DNA from: Microbacterium sp. Root61
GTDB taxonomy: Bacteria; Actinomycetota; Actinomycetes; Actinomycetales; Microbacteriaceae
DNA length: 64,000 bases
Assembly: GCF_001427525.1 (NCBI RefSeq)
Contig: NZ_LMGU01000001.1
Location: 3,417,713 to 3,481,712, forward strand
Direction: 5' to 3'
Shown here: positions 33,557 through 42,518 of the stretch, in pieces
Layout: every line of letters begins with the position of its first letter
Position numbering within the stretch: position 1 is the stretch's first letter
Position numbers and translations under genes: made by a program
The notes under the pieces: model-generated
Databases searched by the model: none
The model's input: only the letters and a program-made list of their open reading frames with translations
What the model was told of the DNA's origin: nothing

Positions 33557-34618
33557 ATGGATCTGGCCACCGTCTGGTTCGTCATCGTCGCGGTGTTCTG
33601 GACGGGCTTCTTCGTGCTCGAGGGATTCGACTTCGGAGTGGGCGCGCTCCATGCGCTGATCGGGAGATCCGAGACGGAGCGCAGACACGCGATCGGCACG
33701 ATCGCACCGTTCTGGGACGGGAACGAGGTGTGGCTGGTGGTCGGCACGGCGGCGATCTTCGCTGCATTCCCCGCCTGGTTTGCGACCTGGTTCTCGGCGC
33801 TCTACCTCGGGATCGTGCTGCTGCTGCTCGCGCTCATGCTGCGCGGGGTGGCGCTGGAGTGGCGAGGCAAAGGCGAAGGACACTCTTGGCGCGGTGCGTG
33901 GACCGCTGCGCTCGCGACCGGGAGCATTCTCGCGCCCCTGGTGCTGGGGGTCGCCCTCGGCGACCTCCTCGCCGGGCTGCCCATCGACGAGCATGGCGCG
34001 TTCACCGGTCGCGTGTGGAGCCTGTTCACCGGGTTCGGAGTATGGACCGGACTCACCCTGGTCGCGCTGTGCTTGATGCACGGCGCGACGTTCCTCGCGG
34101 TGCGAACGACCGGTGATCTCCGCGCCCGCTCGCAGCAATGGGGACGGACACTCGGCATCGTCGCGCTCGTGATGGTCGCGGTTTTCGCGGTGTGGACCGT
34201 TCTGATCGCTCAGCCCGGTTGGCTGTCCTATCTGCTGCTCGCCGTCGCGCTGCTCGCGGTCGCGGCGTCGCTGTACGCGGCGCGGCGAGGCAGCGAGAAG
34301 GGCGCATTCGTCGCGACCGCGGTCGCCATCGCGGCGACGGTGGGTTCGTTGTTCGCGAGTCTCTTCCCCGATGTGCTGGTCTCGAGCACGAGCAGCGCGA
34401 ACAGCCTGACCGTTGCGGGTAGCGCGTCGAGCGTATACGCGCTCACCGTGATGTCCGTTGTCGCGGCCGTCTTCTTCCCCGTGGTGCTGCTCTATCAGGG
34501 GTACACGTATGTCGTCCTTCGCAGACGCGTCGGCGGCGCGTCCGCCTCGGCGCCCTCAGACCATGGGCCGAAGTCGATGGACGAGCCCAATCTCGATCGA
34601 ACATGGAGGCCCCAATGA
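33557..34618 (+). CDS. cydB: Cytochrome bd oxidase subunit II
   Basis: A 353-residue protein with about nine helices: MDLATVWFVIVAVFWTGFFV, LEGFDFGVGAL, FWDGNEVWLVVGTAAIFAAF and PAWFAT are the CydB fingerprint. A GAGGAGG site precedes ATG. It overlaps zwf (ATGA 34615-34618). No cydC or cydD is in the window, so heme-protein assembly genes must lie elsewhere or be dispensable. Confidence 0.93.
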   Translation: MDLATVWFVIVAVFWTGFFVLEGFDFGVGALHALIGRSETERRHAIGTIAPFWDGNEVWLVVGTAAIFAAFPAWFATWFSALYLGIVLLLLALMLRGVALEWRGKGEGHSWRGAWTAALATGSILAPLVLGVALGDLLAGLPIDEHGAFTGRVWSLFTGFGVWTGLTLVALCLMHGATFLAVRTTGDLRARSQQWGRTLGIVALVMVAVFAVWTVLIAQPGWLSYLLLAVALLAVAASLYAARRGSEKGAFVATAVAIAATVGSLFASLFPDVLVSSTSSANSLTVAGSASSVYALTVMSVVAAVFFPVVLLYQGYTYVVLRRRVGGASASAPSDHGPKSMDEPNLDRTWRPQ

Positions 34619-36075
34619 CCGCATCGACCGCATCCGCAACGCCGCAGGACACCGACAAGTGGTCCGCCGCGGCCGACGTCCTTGTGGTGTTCGGCATCAC
34701 GGGCGACCTTGCCAGGGTGATGACGTTCCGCTCGCTGTACCGGTTGGAGTCGCGTGGACTCCTGGAATGCCCCATTGTCGGCGTCGCCGTCGATGACTGG
34801 ACTCTTGAGCGACTCGTGCAGCGAGCGAGGGACTCGATCGTCGCCACGGGCGAACCCCTGGACGAGGAGGTCTTCGGACGCTTCGTCGGGCGCCTCGCGT
34901 ATGTGCAGGGGGATTTCGGTGACGCGGCGACGTACCAGCGCGTGGGCGAGGCGATCAGCGGGGCGCAGCATCCCGTGTTCTATCTCGAGATTCCGCCGTT
35001 CCTCTTCGGAAGGGTCGCCCAGGGGCTGTCGGAGGCCGGGCTCACCGCCGCGGGCCGCGTCGTCGTCGAGAAGCCGTTCGGGCACGATCTCGCGTCTGCG
35101 AAGGCGCTCGCCGCGGAACTGCACGAGTATCTCGATGAAGCGCAGCTGTACCGCATCGATCACTACCTCGGAAAGATGGGCTACGAGGAGATCCTCTATC
35201 TCCGTTTCGCGAACACGGTCCTGGAGCCGCTGTGGAACCGCACTTACGTGGAGTGCGTGGAGATCACGATGGCGGAGGACTTCGGCGTCGAGGATCGCGG
35301 TCACTTCTACGACCCCGTCGGCGCCCTGCGGGACGTGGTGGTGAATCACCTCATGCAGATTGTGGCGGCGGCGGCGATGGAGCCGCCGTCGGCGCACGGG
35401 CAGGAGGCGCTTCGCGACGCGGCGGTCACATTGTTCCGAGCGGTGAAGACGGCCGACCCCGCCCACTACGTTCGAGGTCAGTACGACGGCTACCAGGACA
35501 TCCCGGGTGTCGCCGCGGGTTCGACCACGGAGACGTACGCGGCGCTCAGGCTGGAGATCGACAACTGGCGCTGGCAGGGCGTGCCGTTCTACATCAGGAC
35601 GGGCAAGCGGCTTCCGGCCACTCAGACCGAACTGCGCGTCGTGTTTCGGGAACCGCCGCCCGTCCACCTCGGGCTGGGCAGCGGCGAGGATCGGCGACCC
35701 GTGCGCGACGAGTTCGTGGTCAAGCTCGACCCGTCCACGGGAGCACGGCTCGTCGTCGACGCCCACCGCGCTGACGGCAAGGGCCCGCGGGCCGTCACCC
35801 TCGACGCGGAGTTCGCCGATGAGGGCGGTGAGGGTGCCACCCCGTATGAAGTGCTCCTGCACGCCGCGATCGTCGGCGATTCGGGTCGCTTCAAGCGCCA
35901 GGACGTGGTGGAGGAGAACTGGCGCATCGTGCAGCCGCTGATCGATGACCCTCCGCCCGTGCACCCGTATGCGCAGGGCACGTGGGGTCCGGCGATCGCG
36001 GCGACCCTTGTCGCCGGCCACGGCGGCTGGCAGGGTCCGTGGATCGTCGAGCCCCCGACGGAGGTCGTGCCGTGA
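34615..36075 (+). CDS. zwf: Glucose-6-phosphate 1-dehydrogenase
   Basis: A 486-residue enzyme oxidising glucose 6-phosphate to 6-phosphogluconolactone with NADP. The dinucleotide motif is GITGDLARVMTFRSLYRL, and the active-site signature is RIDHYLGKMGYEEILYLRFAN; ENWRIVQPL is near the C-terminus. ATG 34615 is preferred over ATG 34603 because GGAGG then lies at the right distance. It overlaps both cydB (ATGA) and the GH15 gene (GTGA), so it is probably a dedicated second zwf, not the usual zwf-opcA-tal operon copy, since neither opcA nor tal is present. Confidence 0.92.
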   Translation: MTASTASATPQDTDKWSAAADVLVVFGITGDLARVMTFRSLYRLESRGLLECPIVGVAVDDWTLERLVQRARDSIVATGEPLDEEVFGRFVGRLAYVQGDFGDAATYQRVGEAISGAQHPVFYLEIPPFLFGRVAQGLSEAGLTAAGRVVVEKPFGHDLASAKALAAELHEYLDEAQLYRIDHYLGKMGYEEILYLRFANTVLEPLWNRTYVECVEITMAEDFGVEDRGHFYDPVGALRDVVVNHLMQIVAAAAMEPPSAHGQEALRDAAVTLFRAVKTADPAHYVRGQYDGYQDIPGVAAGSTTETYAALRLEIDNWRWQGVPFYIRTGKRLPATQTELRVVFREPPPVHLGLGSGEDRRPVRDEFVVKLDPSTGARLVVDAHRADGKGPRAVTLDAEFADEGGEGATPYEVLLHAAIVGDSGRFKRQDVVEENWRIVQPLIDDPPPVHPYAQGTWGPAIAATLVAGHGGWQGPWIVEPPTEVVP

Positions 36076-37934
36076 GTCTGCAGAGGTCCCCCTTCCCACC
36101 GATCGCCGACTATGCGTTCCTGTCCAACTGTCATACCGGCGCCCTGGTCGCGCCCGATGGCTCGGTCGACTGGCTCTGCGTGCCCGCGTTCGACTCGCCC
36201 AGCACGTTCGGCAATCTGCTGGACCGAGGGGCGGGATCGTTCCGGTTCGGTCCGTACGGCATCAACGTCCCCACCCAGCGGTCCTACGTTCCGGGTACCA
36301 ACGTCCTCACCACCACGTGGCACACCCCGGGGGGCTGGCTGCTGGTGCACGATGCCCTCACGATGGGACCGCGCACGGGACCCGACCGCGTCACGCCGCA
36401 CACGAGGCCGCCCGCCGACGACGACGCCGACCATGTCCTTGTGCGACTCGTGGAGTGCCTCGAAGGCACGGTCGAGGTCGAACTGGTGTGCGAGCCGGCG
36501 TTCGACTACGGAAGAGAGCCGGCCAAGTGGTCGTTGGTCGATGAGGACTGGCACGCGGCCGACGCCACAGGTGCAGGCCAGACCGTCCGGCTGAGCACCA
36601 GCATGTCGATCGGGGTCGAGGGCAGCTCGGCGCGAGCGCGTCACACACTGTCAGCGGGGGAGAAGGCGTTCTGCGCACTCTCCTGGGCGGAGGGCCTCGT
36701 CTCCCCTGCGGATGTCGATGACGCGTCCGAGCGGATCGCGCGGACGGTCCGGTTCTGGCGCAGATGGCTCGCGCGCGCACGCATCCCCGATCATTCGCTG
36801 CGGCATCCGCTCGAGCGCTCCGCACTCACGATCAAAGGTCTGACCTACATGCCGACCGGCGCCACGGTCGCTGCGTTGACCACCTCGCTTCCTGAGACAC
36901 CCGGCGGCGAACGCAACTGGGACTACCGCTACACGTGGATGCGCGACACCACGTTCACCCTGCAGGCGCTGCATTTCCTCAACCTGGACTGGGAGGCGGA
37001 CGAGTTCATGCAGTTCGTCGCCGACCTCGAGCCCAATGAGGACGGCGGACTGCAGATCATGTACGGAATCGACGGACGCCGCGACCTGACCGAATCGACC
37101 CGCGATGAGCTCTCCGGCTACGAAGGCGCCCAGCCCGTCCGCATCGGAAACGGAGCGTTCGACCAGCGGCAGAACGATGTGTACGGCGCGGTGCTCGACT
37201 CGCTCCTGCTGCACACGCGCCGCAACCAGCACCTCCCTCGACGGCTGTGGCCGCTCGTCAAGTCCCAGGCCGAGAACGCGCTGGCGTCCTGGCGCGAACC
37301 GGACCAGGGCATCTGGGAGGCCCGTGGCGCACCGCAGCACTACGTGTCGTCCAAGCTCATGGGCTGGGTGGCACTGGATCGCGCTGCGAAGATCGCCGGG
37401 ATCCGTGGAGACGAGGTGCTGGAGAAGACCTGGGCGGACGCTGCGGACGAGATTCGTGCGGACATCCTCGCCCACGGCGTCAGCGATCGCGGTGTGCTGC
37501 GTCAGCACTACGACACGGACGCGCTGGATGCCTCGACCCTCCTCGCCGCGATCTTCGGGTTCCTGCCCGGCAGCGACGAACGGATGAAGAACACGGTCGA
37601 AGCGATCTCGGCCGAGCTCACCGAGCACGGCTTCGTGCTGCGGTACGTGACGGGAGAGACGGATGACGGGCTCTCGGGCAAGGAGGGCACGTTCCTGATC
37701 TGCTCCTTCTGGCTGGTCTCTGCGCTCTCGATCGTCGGGGAGCGCAAGCGGGCCACCGATCTGCTCGAGCGATTGCTGCGGATCGCCTCGCCGCTCGGCC
37801 TCTACGCCGAGGAGTTCGAGGTCGACCGCTCGCGTCACCTCGGGAACTTCCCGCAGGCCTTTTCCCACCTCGCGCTCATCGAGGCCTCGGCCCGGATCAT
37901 CCTGGCCGACCGACTCGAAGAGCTGTCGCTGTAG
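36072..37934 (+). CDS. GH15-family glucosidase (glucoamylase/trehalase type)
   Basis: A 620-residue cytoplasmic protein (no signal peptide). IADYAFLSNCHTGALVAPDG and SVDWLCVPAFDSPSTF form the typical N-terminal beta domain of bacterial GH15; GERNWDYRYTWMRDTTFTLQ and LEPNEDGGLQIMYGIDGRRD, with RHLGNFPQAFSHLALI at the end, belong to the alpha/alpha barrel. Mycobacterial homologues hydrolyse trehalose; others cut alpha-glucans or oligosaccharides. Free glucose is the product. GTG 36072 is inside the zwf stop. The neighbours fit a glucose-producing and glucose-oxidising unit. Confidence 0.88.
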   Translation: MSLQRSPFPPIADYAFLSNCHTGALVAPDGSVDWLCVPAFDSPSTFGNLLDRGAGSFRFGPYGINVPTQRSYVPGTNVLTTTWHTPGGWLLVHDALTMGPRTGPDRVTPHTRPPADDDADHVLVRLVECLEGTVEVELVCEPAFDYGREPAKWSLVDEDWHAADATGAGQTVRLSTSMSIGVEGSSARARHTLSAGEKAFCALSWAEGLVSPADVDDASERIARTVRFWRRWLARARIPDHSLRHPLERSALTIKGLTYMPTGATVAALTTSLPETPGGERNWDYRYTWMRDTTFTLQALHFLNLDWEADEFMQFVADLEPNEDGGLQIMYGIDGRRDLTESTRDELSGYEGAQPVRIGNGAFDQRQNDVYGAVLDSLLLHTRRNQHLPRRLWPLVKSQAENALASWREPDQGIWEARGAPQHYVSSKLMGWVALDRAAKIAGIRGDEVLEKTWADAADEIRADILAHGVSDRGVLRQHYDTDALDASTLLAAIFGFLPGSDERMKNTVEAISAELTEHGFVLRYVTGETDDGLSGKEGTFLICSFWLVSALSIVGERKRATDLLERLLRIASPLGLYAEEFEVDRSRHLGNFPQAFSHLALIEASARIILADRLEELSL

Positions 37935-37967
37935 CGGCGCCTGCCGCCGACCCTTGAGGAGACACTC

Positions 37968-39515
37968 ATGAACGACGAATACGACGTCATCATCGTGGGA
38001 TCCGGCGCCGGGGGAGGAACCCTGGCGCATCGGCTGGCACCCTCGGGGAAACGGGTGCTGATCCTCGAACGGGGGGATTGGCTGACCCGGGAGATCGAGA
38101 ACTGGGATGCCACCGCAGTGTTCGTCGAGAACCGTTACGTCTCGAAGGACACGTGGAGCGACAAAGACGGCAAACGGTTCCAACCTCAGGTCCACTATTT
38201 CGTGGGGGGAGCCACCAAGTTCTACGGCGCTGCGCTGTACCGGTTGCGAGAGCAGGACTTCGGCGAGCTCGCCCATCATGGCGGGGTATCACCGGCGTGG
38301 CCGATCGGCTACGACGAGTTCGGGCCCTATTACGACCAGGCCGAGGCGCTGTATCAGGTGCACGGCATCCGAGGAGAGGATCCGACAGACCCGCCGGGCG
38401 CGCCCTACCCATATCCACCGGTGTCGCACGAGCCCCGGATCCAAGAGCTGTTCGACGATCTCGCACGCGCGGGACTGCACCCGTTCCATTCGCCGAACGG
38501 AATCATGCTCGACGAGAAGGATCCCGCGTTCAGCCCCTGCATCCGCTCGGCCACGTGCGACGGATTTCCGTGCCTCCTGCATGCGAAATCCGATGCCGAC
38601 GTGATCGCTGTCCGGCCTGCAATAGCTCACCAGAACGTCACGCTCGTGCGCAACGCGAACGTCCGCAAGCTTGAGACCGATCCCGCCGGCCGCACCATCA
38701 CGGCAGTGATCGCAGACGTCGACGGTGACGAGCAGAGGTTCTCCGGTGCGATCGTCGTGGTCTCGGCCGGCGCGGCGAATTCGGCGAAGCTTCTGCTCGC
38801 GAGCGCCAACGACAGGCATCCCGGCGGTCTCGCGAACGGTTCGGACCAGGTGGGACGCAACTACCTCTTCCACAACAGCCGGGCGTTCCTCGCACTCTCG
38901 CTGGAGAAGAACGAAACCCGTTTCCAGAAGACCCTGGGCCTGAACGACTGGTATCTGGGCGACGAGGACTTCGACTACCCGATGGGCAACGTGCAGATGG
39001 TGGGGAAGTCGTCCCCGCCGATGTACCGGGGCGAACAGCACATCGCCAAGCTCGCCCCCCTCTTCACGCTCGAGGAGATGGCGGAGCACGCAGTCGACTT
39101 CTGGTTGTCGACGGAGGACCTGCCCGACCCGGACAATCGTGTCACGCTGGGCACGGACGGCAACGTCGTGCTCAGCTACGCGCCCAACAACCGGGAGCCC
39201 CTCGAGCAGCTGTACCGGCGAGTGAAGAAGCACCTCAGCCACCTGGGCATGCATCCTCACCACCTGATCCCGCGGGATGCGTACATGAAGAACGACATTC
39301 CCATCGCGGGCTGCGCCCACCAGGCGGGCACGGTGCGTTTCGGGAATGACCCGGCGACATCCGTGCTGGATGCCTCGTGCAAGGCGCACGAGGTGGACAA
39401 CCTGTATGTGGTCGACACCAGCTTCTTCCCCAGCATCGGCGCGGTGAATCCCGCCCTCACGGCGATGGCGAACGCGCTGCGCGTGGGTGACCATCTGCTG
39501 GCGCGGCTCGGTTGA
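37968..39515 (+). CDS. GMC-family oxidoreductase
   Basis: A 515-residue FAD enzyme. The FAD motif is YDVIIVGSGAGGGTLAHRLA with ERGDWLTREIEN; the second half has VVVSAGAANSAKLLLAS, and the active-site region near the end has CAHQAGTVRFG and VGAVNPALTAMANALR, placing the conserved His and Asn. This resembles bacterial GMC dehydrogenases/oxidases for sugars and alcohols (pyranose oxidase/gluconate 2-dehydrogenase branch). No export signal is seen, so it works inside the cell unless it is escorted. GGAG precedes the ATG. It lies between a glucosidase and an epimerase, so a sugar such as glucose is the likely substrate. Confidence 0.85.
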   Translation: MNDEYDVIIVGSGAGGGTLAHRLAPSGKRVLILERGDWLTREIENWDATAVFVENRYVSKDTWSDKDGKRFQPQVHYFVGGATKFYGAALYRLREQDFGELAHHGGVSPAWPIGYDEFGPYYDQAEALYQVHGIRGEDPTDPPGAPYPYPPVSHEPRIQELFDDLARAGLHPFHSPNGIMLDEKDPAFSPCIRSATCDGFPCLLHAKSDADVIAVRPAIAHQNVTLVRNANVRKLETDPAGRTITAVIADVDGDEQRFSGAIVVVSAGAANSAKLLLASANDRHPGGLANGSDQVGRNYLFHNSRAFLALSLEKNETRFQKTLGLNDWYLGDEDFDYPMGNVQMVGKSSPPMYRGEQHIAKLAPLFTLEEMAEHAVDFWLSTEDLPDPDNRVTLGTDGNVVLSYAPNNREPLEQLYRRVKKHLSHLGMHPHHLIPRDAYMKNDIPIAGCAHQAGTVRFGNDPATSVLDASCKAHEVDNLYVVDTSFFPSIGAVNPALTAMANALRVGDHLLARLG

Positions 39516-39516
39516 G

Positions 39517-40458
39517 ATGGCAGAGCCCTCGAGAGCGCCGCGGTTCCCGTCAGGAGCGCAGTACGGCATCGCCTGGGGGAGCTGGCAGGCGCAGGTCAGC
39601 CAAGTGGGAGCGACCCTGCGTGCTCTCACGGCGGGCGGCGTCGATGTGATCGACGGTTTCGCGGCGGATGAACGAGCGACAGACGGGAGAGGGCAGGTGC
39701 TGGCGCCCTGGCCGAACCGCCTCACCGACGGCCGATACCGCTACGGCGGGCACGAGTGCCAGGCTGCGCTGAACGAGCCGAGCAGGCACACGGCCATCCA
39801 CGGGCTCGTGCGCTGGTTGGATTGGACTCCGGTCGCTCAGGGGCCGGATCGGGTCACGTTGGCTTGTGCCTTGCGCCCGCAGCCCGGATACGAATGGCAG
39901 CTGGATCTGCAGCTCACCTACATGCTGAACCACGAGGGCCTGACGGTGACCCTGAGTGCCGTCAATGCGGACCGCGAGCCGGCCCCGTTCGGTGCGGGGT
40001 TTCATCCGTATCTCACGCTCGGCACCAGGGTCGACGAGCTGGAGCTCACCCTGCCCGTGACGACATTCCTCGATCCGGATACACCGGCTGCGACGCCGAA
40101 CATGGTGCCGGTGGCGGGTACCCCGCGTGACTTCACTCGGGCCGAGCGGATCGGGTCGCAACGGCTGGATACGGCATTCGGCGGACTGACGCGTCACGGC
40201 GATGGTCGCGCCGTAGCGCGCATCCGCGCTCCGGAGAGCGGGCACGCGCTCGAGCTCTGGGTCGACGAGGGGTATCGCTACCTCATGGTCTATACCGCCG
40301 ACGCGGTGACGCGGGCCGAACGCCGCCGCACCGCGCTTGCAGTCGAACCGATGACCTGCCCACCCGATGCCTTTCGCAGCGGCCTGGACCTGATCGAGCT
40401 GCCTCCGGGTGCGACATGGCGCGGAACCTGGGGGCTGAGGGTTGTCGAACCGCGCTGA
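39517..40458 (+). CDS. Aldose 1-epimerase (mutarotase-like)
   Basis: A 313-residue beta-sandwich protein. RHTAIHGLVRWLDW and PFGAGFHPYLTLG carry the two conserved histidines; AVEPMTCPPDAFRSG is the C-terminal substrate-binding loop with the Glu-Pro of the YphB-like epimerases. It interconverts alpha and beta anomers of aldoses. ATG 39517 is one nt after the GMC stop. GH15 enzymes release the beta anomer, so a mutarotase next to a GMC oxidase or a G6P-forming step makes sense. Convergent with the BrkB-like gene. Confidence 0.85.
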   Translation: MAEPSRAPRFPSGAQYGIAWGSWQAQVSQVGATLRALTAGGVDVIDGFAADERATDGRGQVLAPWPNRLTDGRYRYGGHECQAALNEPSRHTAIHGLVRWLDWTPVAQGPDRVTLACALRPQPGYEWQLDLQLTYMLNHEGLTVTLSAVNADREPAPFGAGFHPYLTLGTRVDELELTLPVTTFLDPDTPAATPNMVPVAGTPRDFTRAERIGSQRLDTAFGGLTRHGDGRAVARIRAPESGHALELWVDEGYRYLMVYTADAVTRAERRRTALAVEPMTCPPDAFRSGLDLIELPPGATWRGTWGLRVVEPR

Positions 40459-40487
40459 TCGGCCTTCGGCGTGAGCTCGAGTCTTCG

Positions 40488-41342
40488 TCAGGGTGAACGT
40501 GGTGACGAGTGGGTTGCGGCGGACCGCTGCCAGACCCGACCCGTACGGGTGAGGTACACGACTCGACCGGCTGTCAAGGCGACGAGGAGGACGCACGCCA
40601 GCACCAGCAACCACCCGATGTAGGTGAACGCCATGCCGAGCACGCCGAACCGGTTCGCTGCGTCTGCGAGCAGCGGCGGGAGGAAAAGGCGGCCGAACAC
40701 CCCCGCGACGGCGAACCCGATCCCGGCGAGCACCGCACCGGGCAGGAGCTCTCGCAGGCTGATGCGTCGGTTCATCACGATCCACCCGGCGATCCACCAC
40801 AGGGCGCCCCATGCCGCGACTTCAGCGATGAACTCGAGCACCACCACCGGGCCGTCACCTCGAAGGGCGATGCGCGTCGTGACAACCAAGGCGAGCCCTA
40901 CGATCACCGCGACGAGCGCCGCCACCCACCGCCACGCAAACCTGATTCGGGTCGTCGGCGTGCGCCAGATCGTGCGGAGGCTTCGTTCGAGGGCGCGGGC
41001 GAACGACGTGGCGGCGATGATGAGGAGCACAACGCCGAACACGCCTGTCGCGCGCAGCTCCTGGGCTCCGCCAGGAAGGGACTTGTCGAGGATTTCGGCG
41101 GACGGGACGTCCAGGCCGAGATGCTCGGCGATGATCGGACCGGATTGCGGGTCCAGCTCTGCGCGCAAGGCGCCCGCGACGATCAGGATCGGCAGGACCG
41201 ATGTGAAGACATGCGCAGCAAGGGTCATGCCTCGATCGATGAGCTGAAGGCTGCCGAGTTCGCGGGCCACGCGCAAGATGAATCGCCCCGACGCAGACTT
41301 GGCACCGATCCGCGCCATTCGATTCACTGTCCACCGAGCCAT
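40488..41342 (-). CDS. YihY/BrkB-family membrane protein
   Basis: A 284-residue protein with about six helices. QLIDRGMTLAAHVFTSVLPI, TGVFGVVLLIIAATSFARAL and MAFTYIGWLLVLACVLL match the YihY/virulence factor BrkB family, of unknown transport function. ATG 41342 has a GAGG site; GTG 41348 would add two residues. The upstream intergenic stretch 41343-41600 holds a long hairpin and no other gene I can support. Confidence 0.78.
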   Translation of the reverse strand: MARWTVNRMARIGAKSASGRFILRVARELGSLQLIDRGMTLAAHVFTSVLPILIVAGALRAELDPQSGPIIAEHLGLDVPSAEILDKSLPGGAQELRATGVFGVVLLIIAATSFARALERSLRTIWRTPTTRIRFAWRWVAALVAVIVGLALVVTTRIALRGDGPVVVLEFIAEVAAWGALWWIAGWIVMNRRISLRELLPGAVLAGIGFAVAGVFGRLFLPPLLADAANRFGVLGMAFTYIGWLLVLACVLLVALTAGRVVYLTRTGRVWQRSAATHSSPRSP

Positions 41343-41455
41343 GCGCACCTCGCGAAGCGTGGGTGATCGGGGCCGACGTCGCCCGGTCGGTCCGAGGGTA
41401 CACCGGTGCGAGCCGTCAGGTTCTCGGCCAGCGCGTCGGCCTCCGCGCCGCCTGC

Positions 41456-41494
41456 CCTCCGGGCCGTGTCCTTTGACAGGACAGGGCCCGGAGG
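41456..41494. repeat. Long near-perfect inverted repeat
   Basis: The left arm CCTCCGGGCCgTGTCCT (41456-41472) pairs with AGGACAgGGCCCGGAGG (41478-41494); one G-G mismatch breaks a 17-bp stem. The loop is TTGAC. It is 107 nt after the secreted-protein stop, and about 114 nt before BrkB starts, on the same strand. A transcription stop or processing site is plausible, although there is no U-run. Confidence 0.6.
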
Positions 41495-41600
41495 ACCCGA
41501 TTCGTCGCGCCGGCGACGACGGAATGGTCCTGGCGCGTCGACAACCGCCGTCCTCAAACGCCGCTATGCGCGGGCGGCGCCGGCGGAACAGGGTGAGCGG

Positions 41601-42386
41601 TCAGATCAGCGCCGCGCACTGTCCGGTGGCGTTGCCGCCGACCACGTTGACGCTGCCGGGCACGAAGCCTCCCGATACGCCGGGCGTCAGCCCGGTGCAG
41701 ATCAGATTCCCTCGGACCGTGTTGCGAACGATGTAGACGCCGGGGGCACCAGGGTGAGAGTCACTCAGCGCGATGTCCGTCAGCTTCGCGTTCCCGCCAA
41801 TGGTGTTGAAGAGAGCGCCCAGCCACTCCGTGCGCTGCCCGCTGATCGTGAGGTTGCCGGTGAGCGTGTTGTTCTTGATAGACCACGGGATGTCGGAGCC
41901 TCCGCCGGACAGGGTGACGTTGCCGCGGATGGTGACTCCGTTGAGCATCACAGCGACGGCGCCGGTCACCGAGACGTTTCCCATGACGCTGATCGTGGAG
42001 TGCCCCTCCGGCTGCTGGGCGCACTCGTGTGCGGAGTTGCCCGTGTACGACGGTGGCTGGCATCCCAGACCGAGGAAGGATCCCCGCGCGCCGTTGACGT
42101 TGCCGCTGATGGTGACGGTCGACGGCGCGCTTTGCGCATCGAGCATCGCCCCGGCGGCGACGTTCACGCTGCCGAGCACGGTGATCACGGCATCGGTCGA
42201 TACCGTGCATGGGCCGTTGACGGCCACGCTGGCGTAGGTGCCCGAAGGAATGTCACCTCCGCTGCACGTGTACGCCTTCGGTGCCGCGCCGCTGGACACG
42301 GCAGCCATCGCCGATCCTCCCGAGAGCACCAATGCTCCCGCGACGGCAAGAGTTCCCAGGACCCTGAGCCGCATCGTTGTTTTCAT
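41601..42386 (-). CDS. Secreted hypothetical protein, beta-helix-like repeats
   Basis: A 261-residue protein with a clear signal peptide (MKTTMRLRVLGTLAVAGALV, cleavage after SAMA). The mature part has repeated Val/Gly/Asn-rich strands of about 20 residues (VTISGNVNGARG, STISVMGNVSVTGAVAV, TIRGNVTLSGGGSD, NLTISGQ), as in parallel beta-helix proteins. Cysteines are few and paired. ATG 42386 follows a GAGG site; the frame opens 23 codons upstream but without a signal peptide. No enzyme motif is seen. It could be a wall or exopolysaccharide-associated structural protein. Confidence 0.68.
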   Translation of the reverse strand: MKTTMRLRVLGTLAVAGALVLSGGSAMAAVSSGAAPKAYTCSGGDIPSGTYASVAVNGPCTVSTDAVITVLGSVNVAAGAMLDAQSAPSTVTISGNVNGARGSFLGLGCQPPSYTGNSAHECAQQPEGHSTISVMGNVSVTGAVAVMLNGVTIRGNVTLSGGGSDIPWSIKNNTLTGNLTISGQRTEWLGALFNTIGGNAKLTDIALSDSHPGAPGVYIVRNTVRGNLICTGLTPGVSGGFVPGSVNVVGGNATGQCAALI

Positions 42387-42518
42387 GAACCTCGCCCTTC
42401 TCTCATGGCACCCCACCGCCGATTTGGTGCCTGGTCTACACCCGAAGCACGCCACCGCGCCAGGGAGGGGGCGGCATCGGTCGATGGATGATGTCTCCCG
42501 TGCTGGCGCGAGGATCGC

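Noticed and set aside
32151-40458. Horizontal island because the cluster has unusual gene order
   Set aside because: No integrase, tRNA junction or clear base-composition change was seen at its edges.
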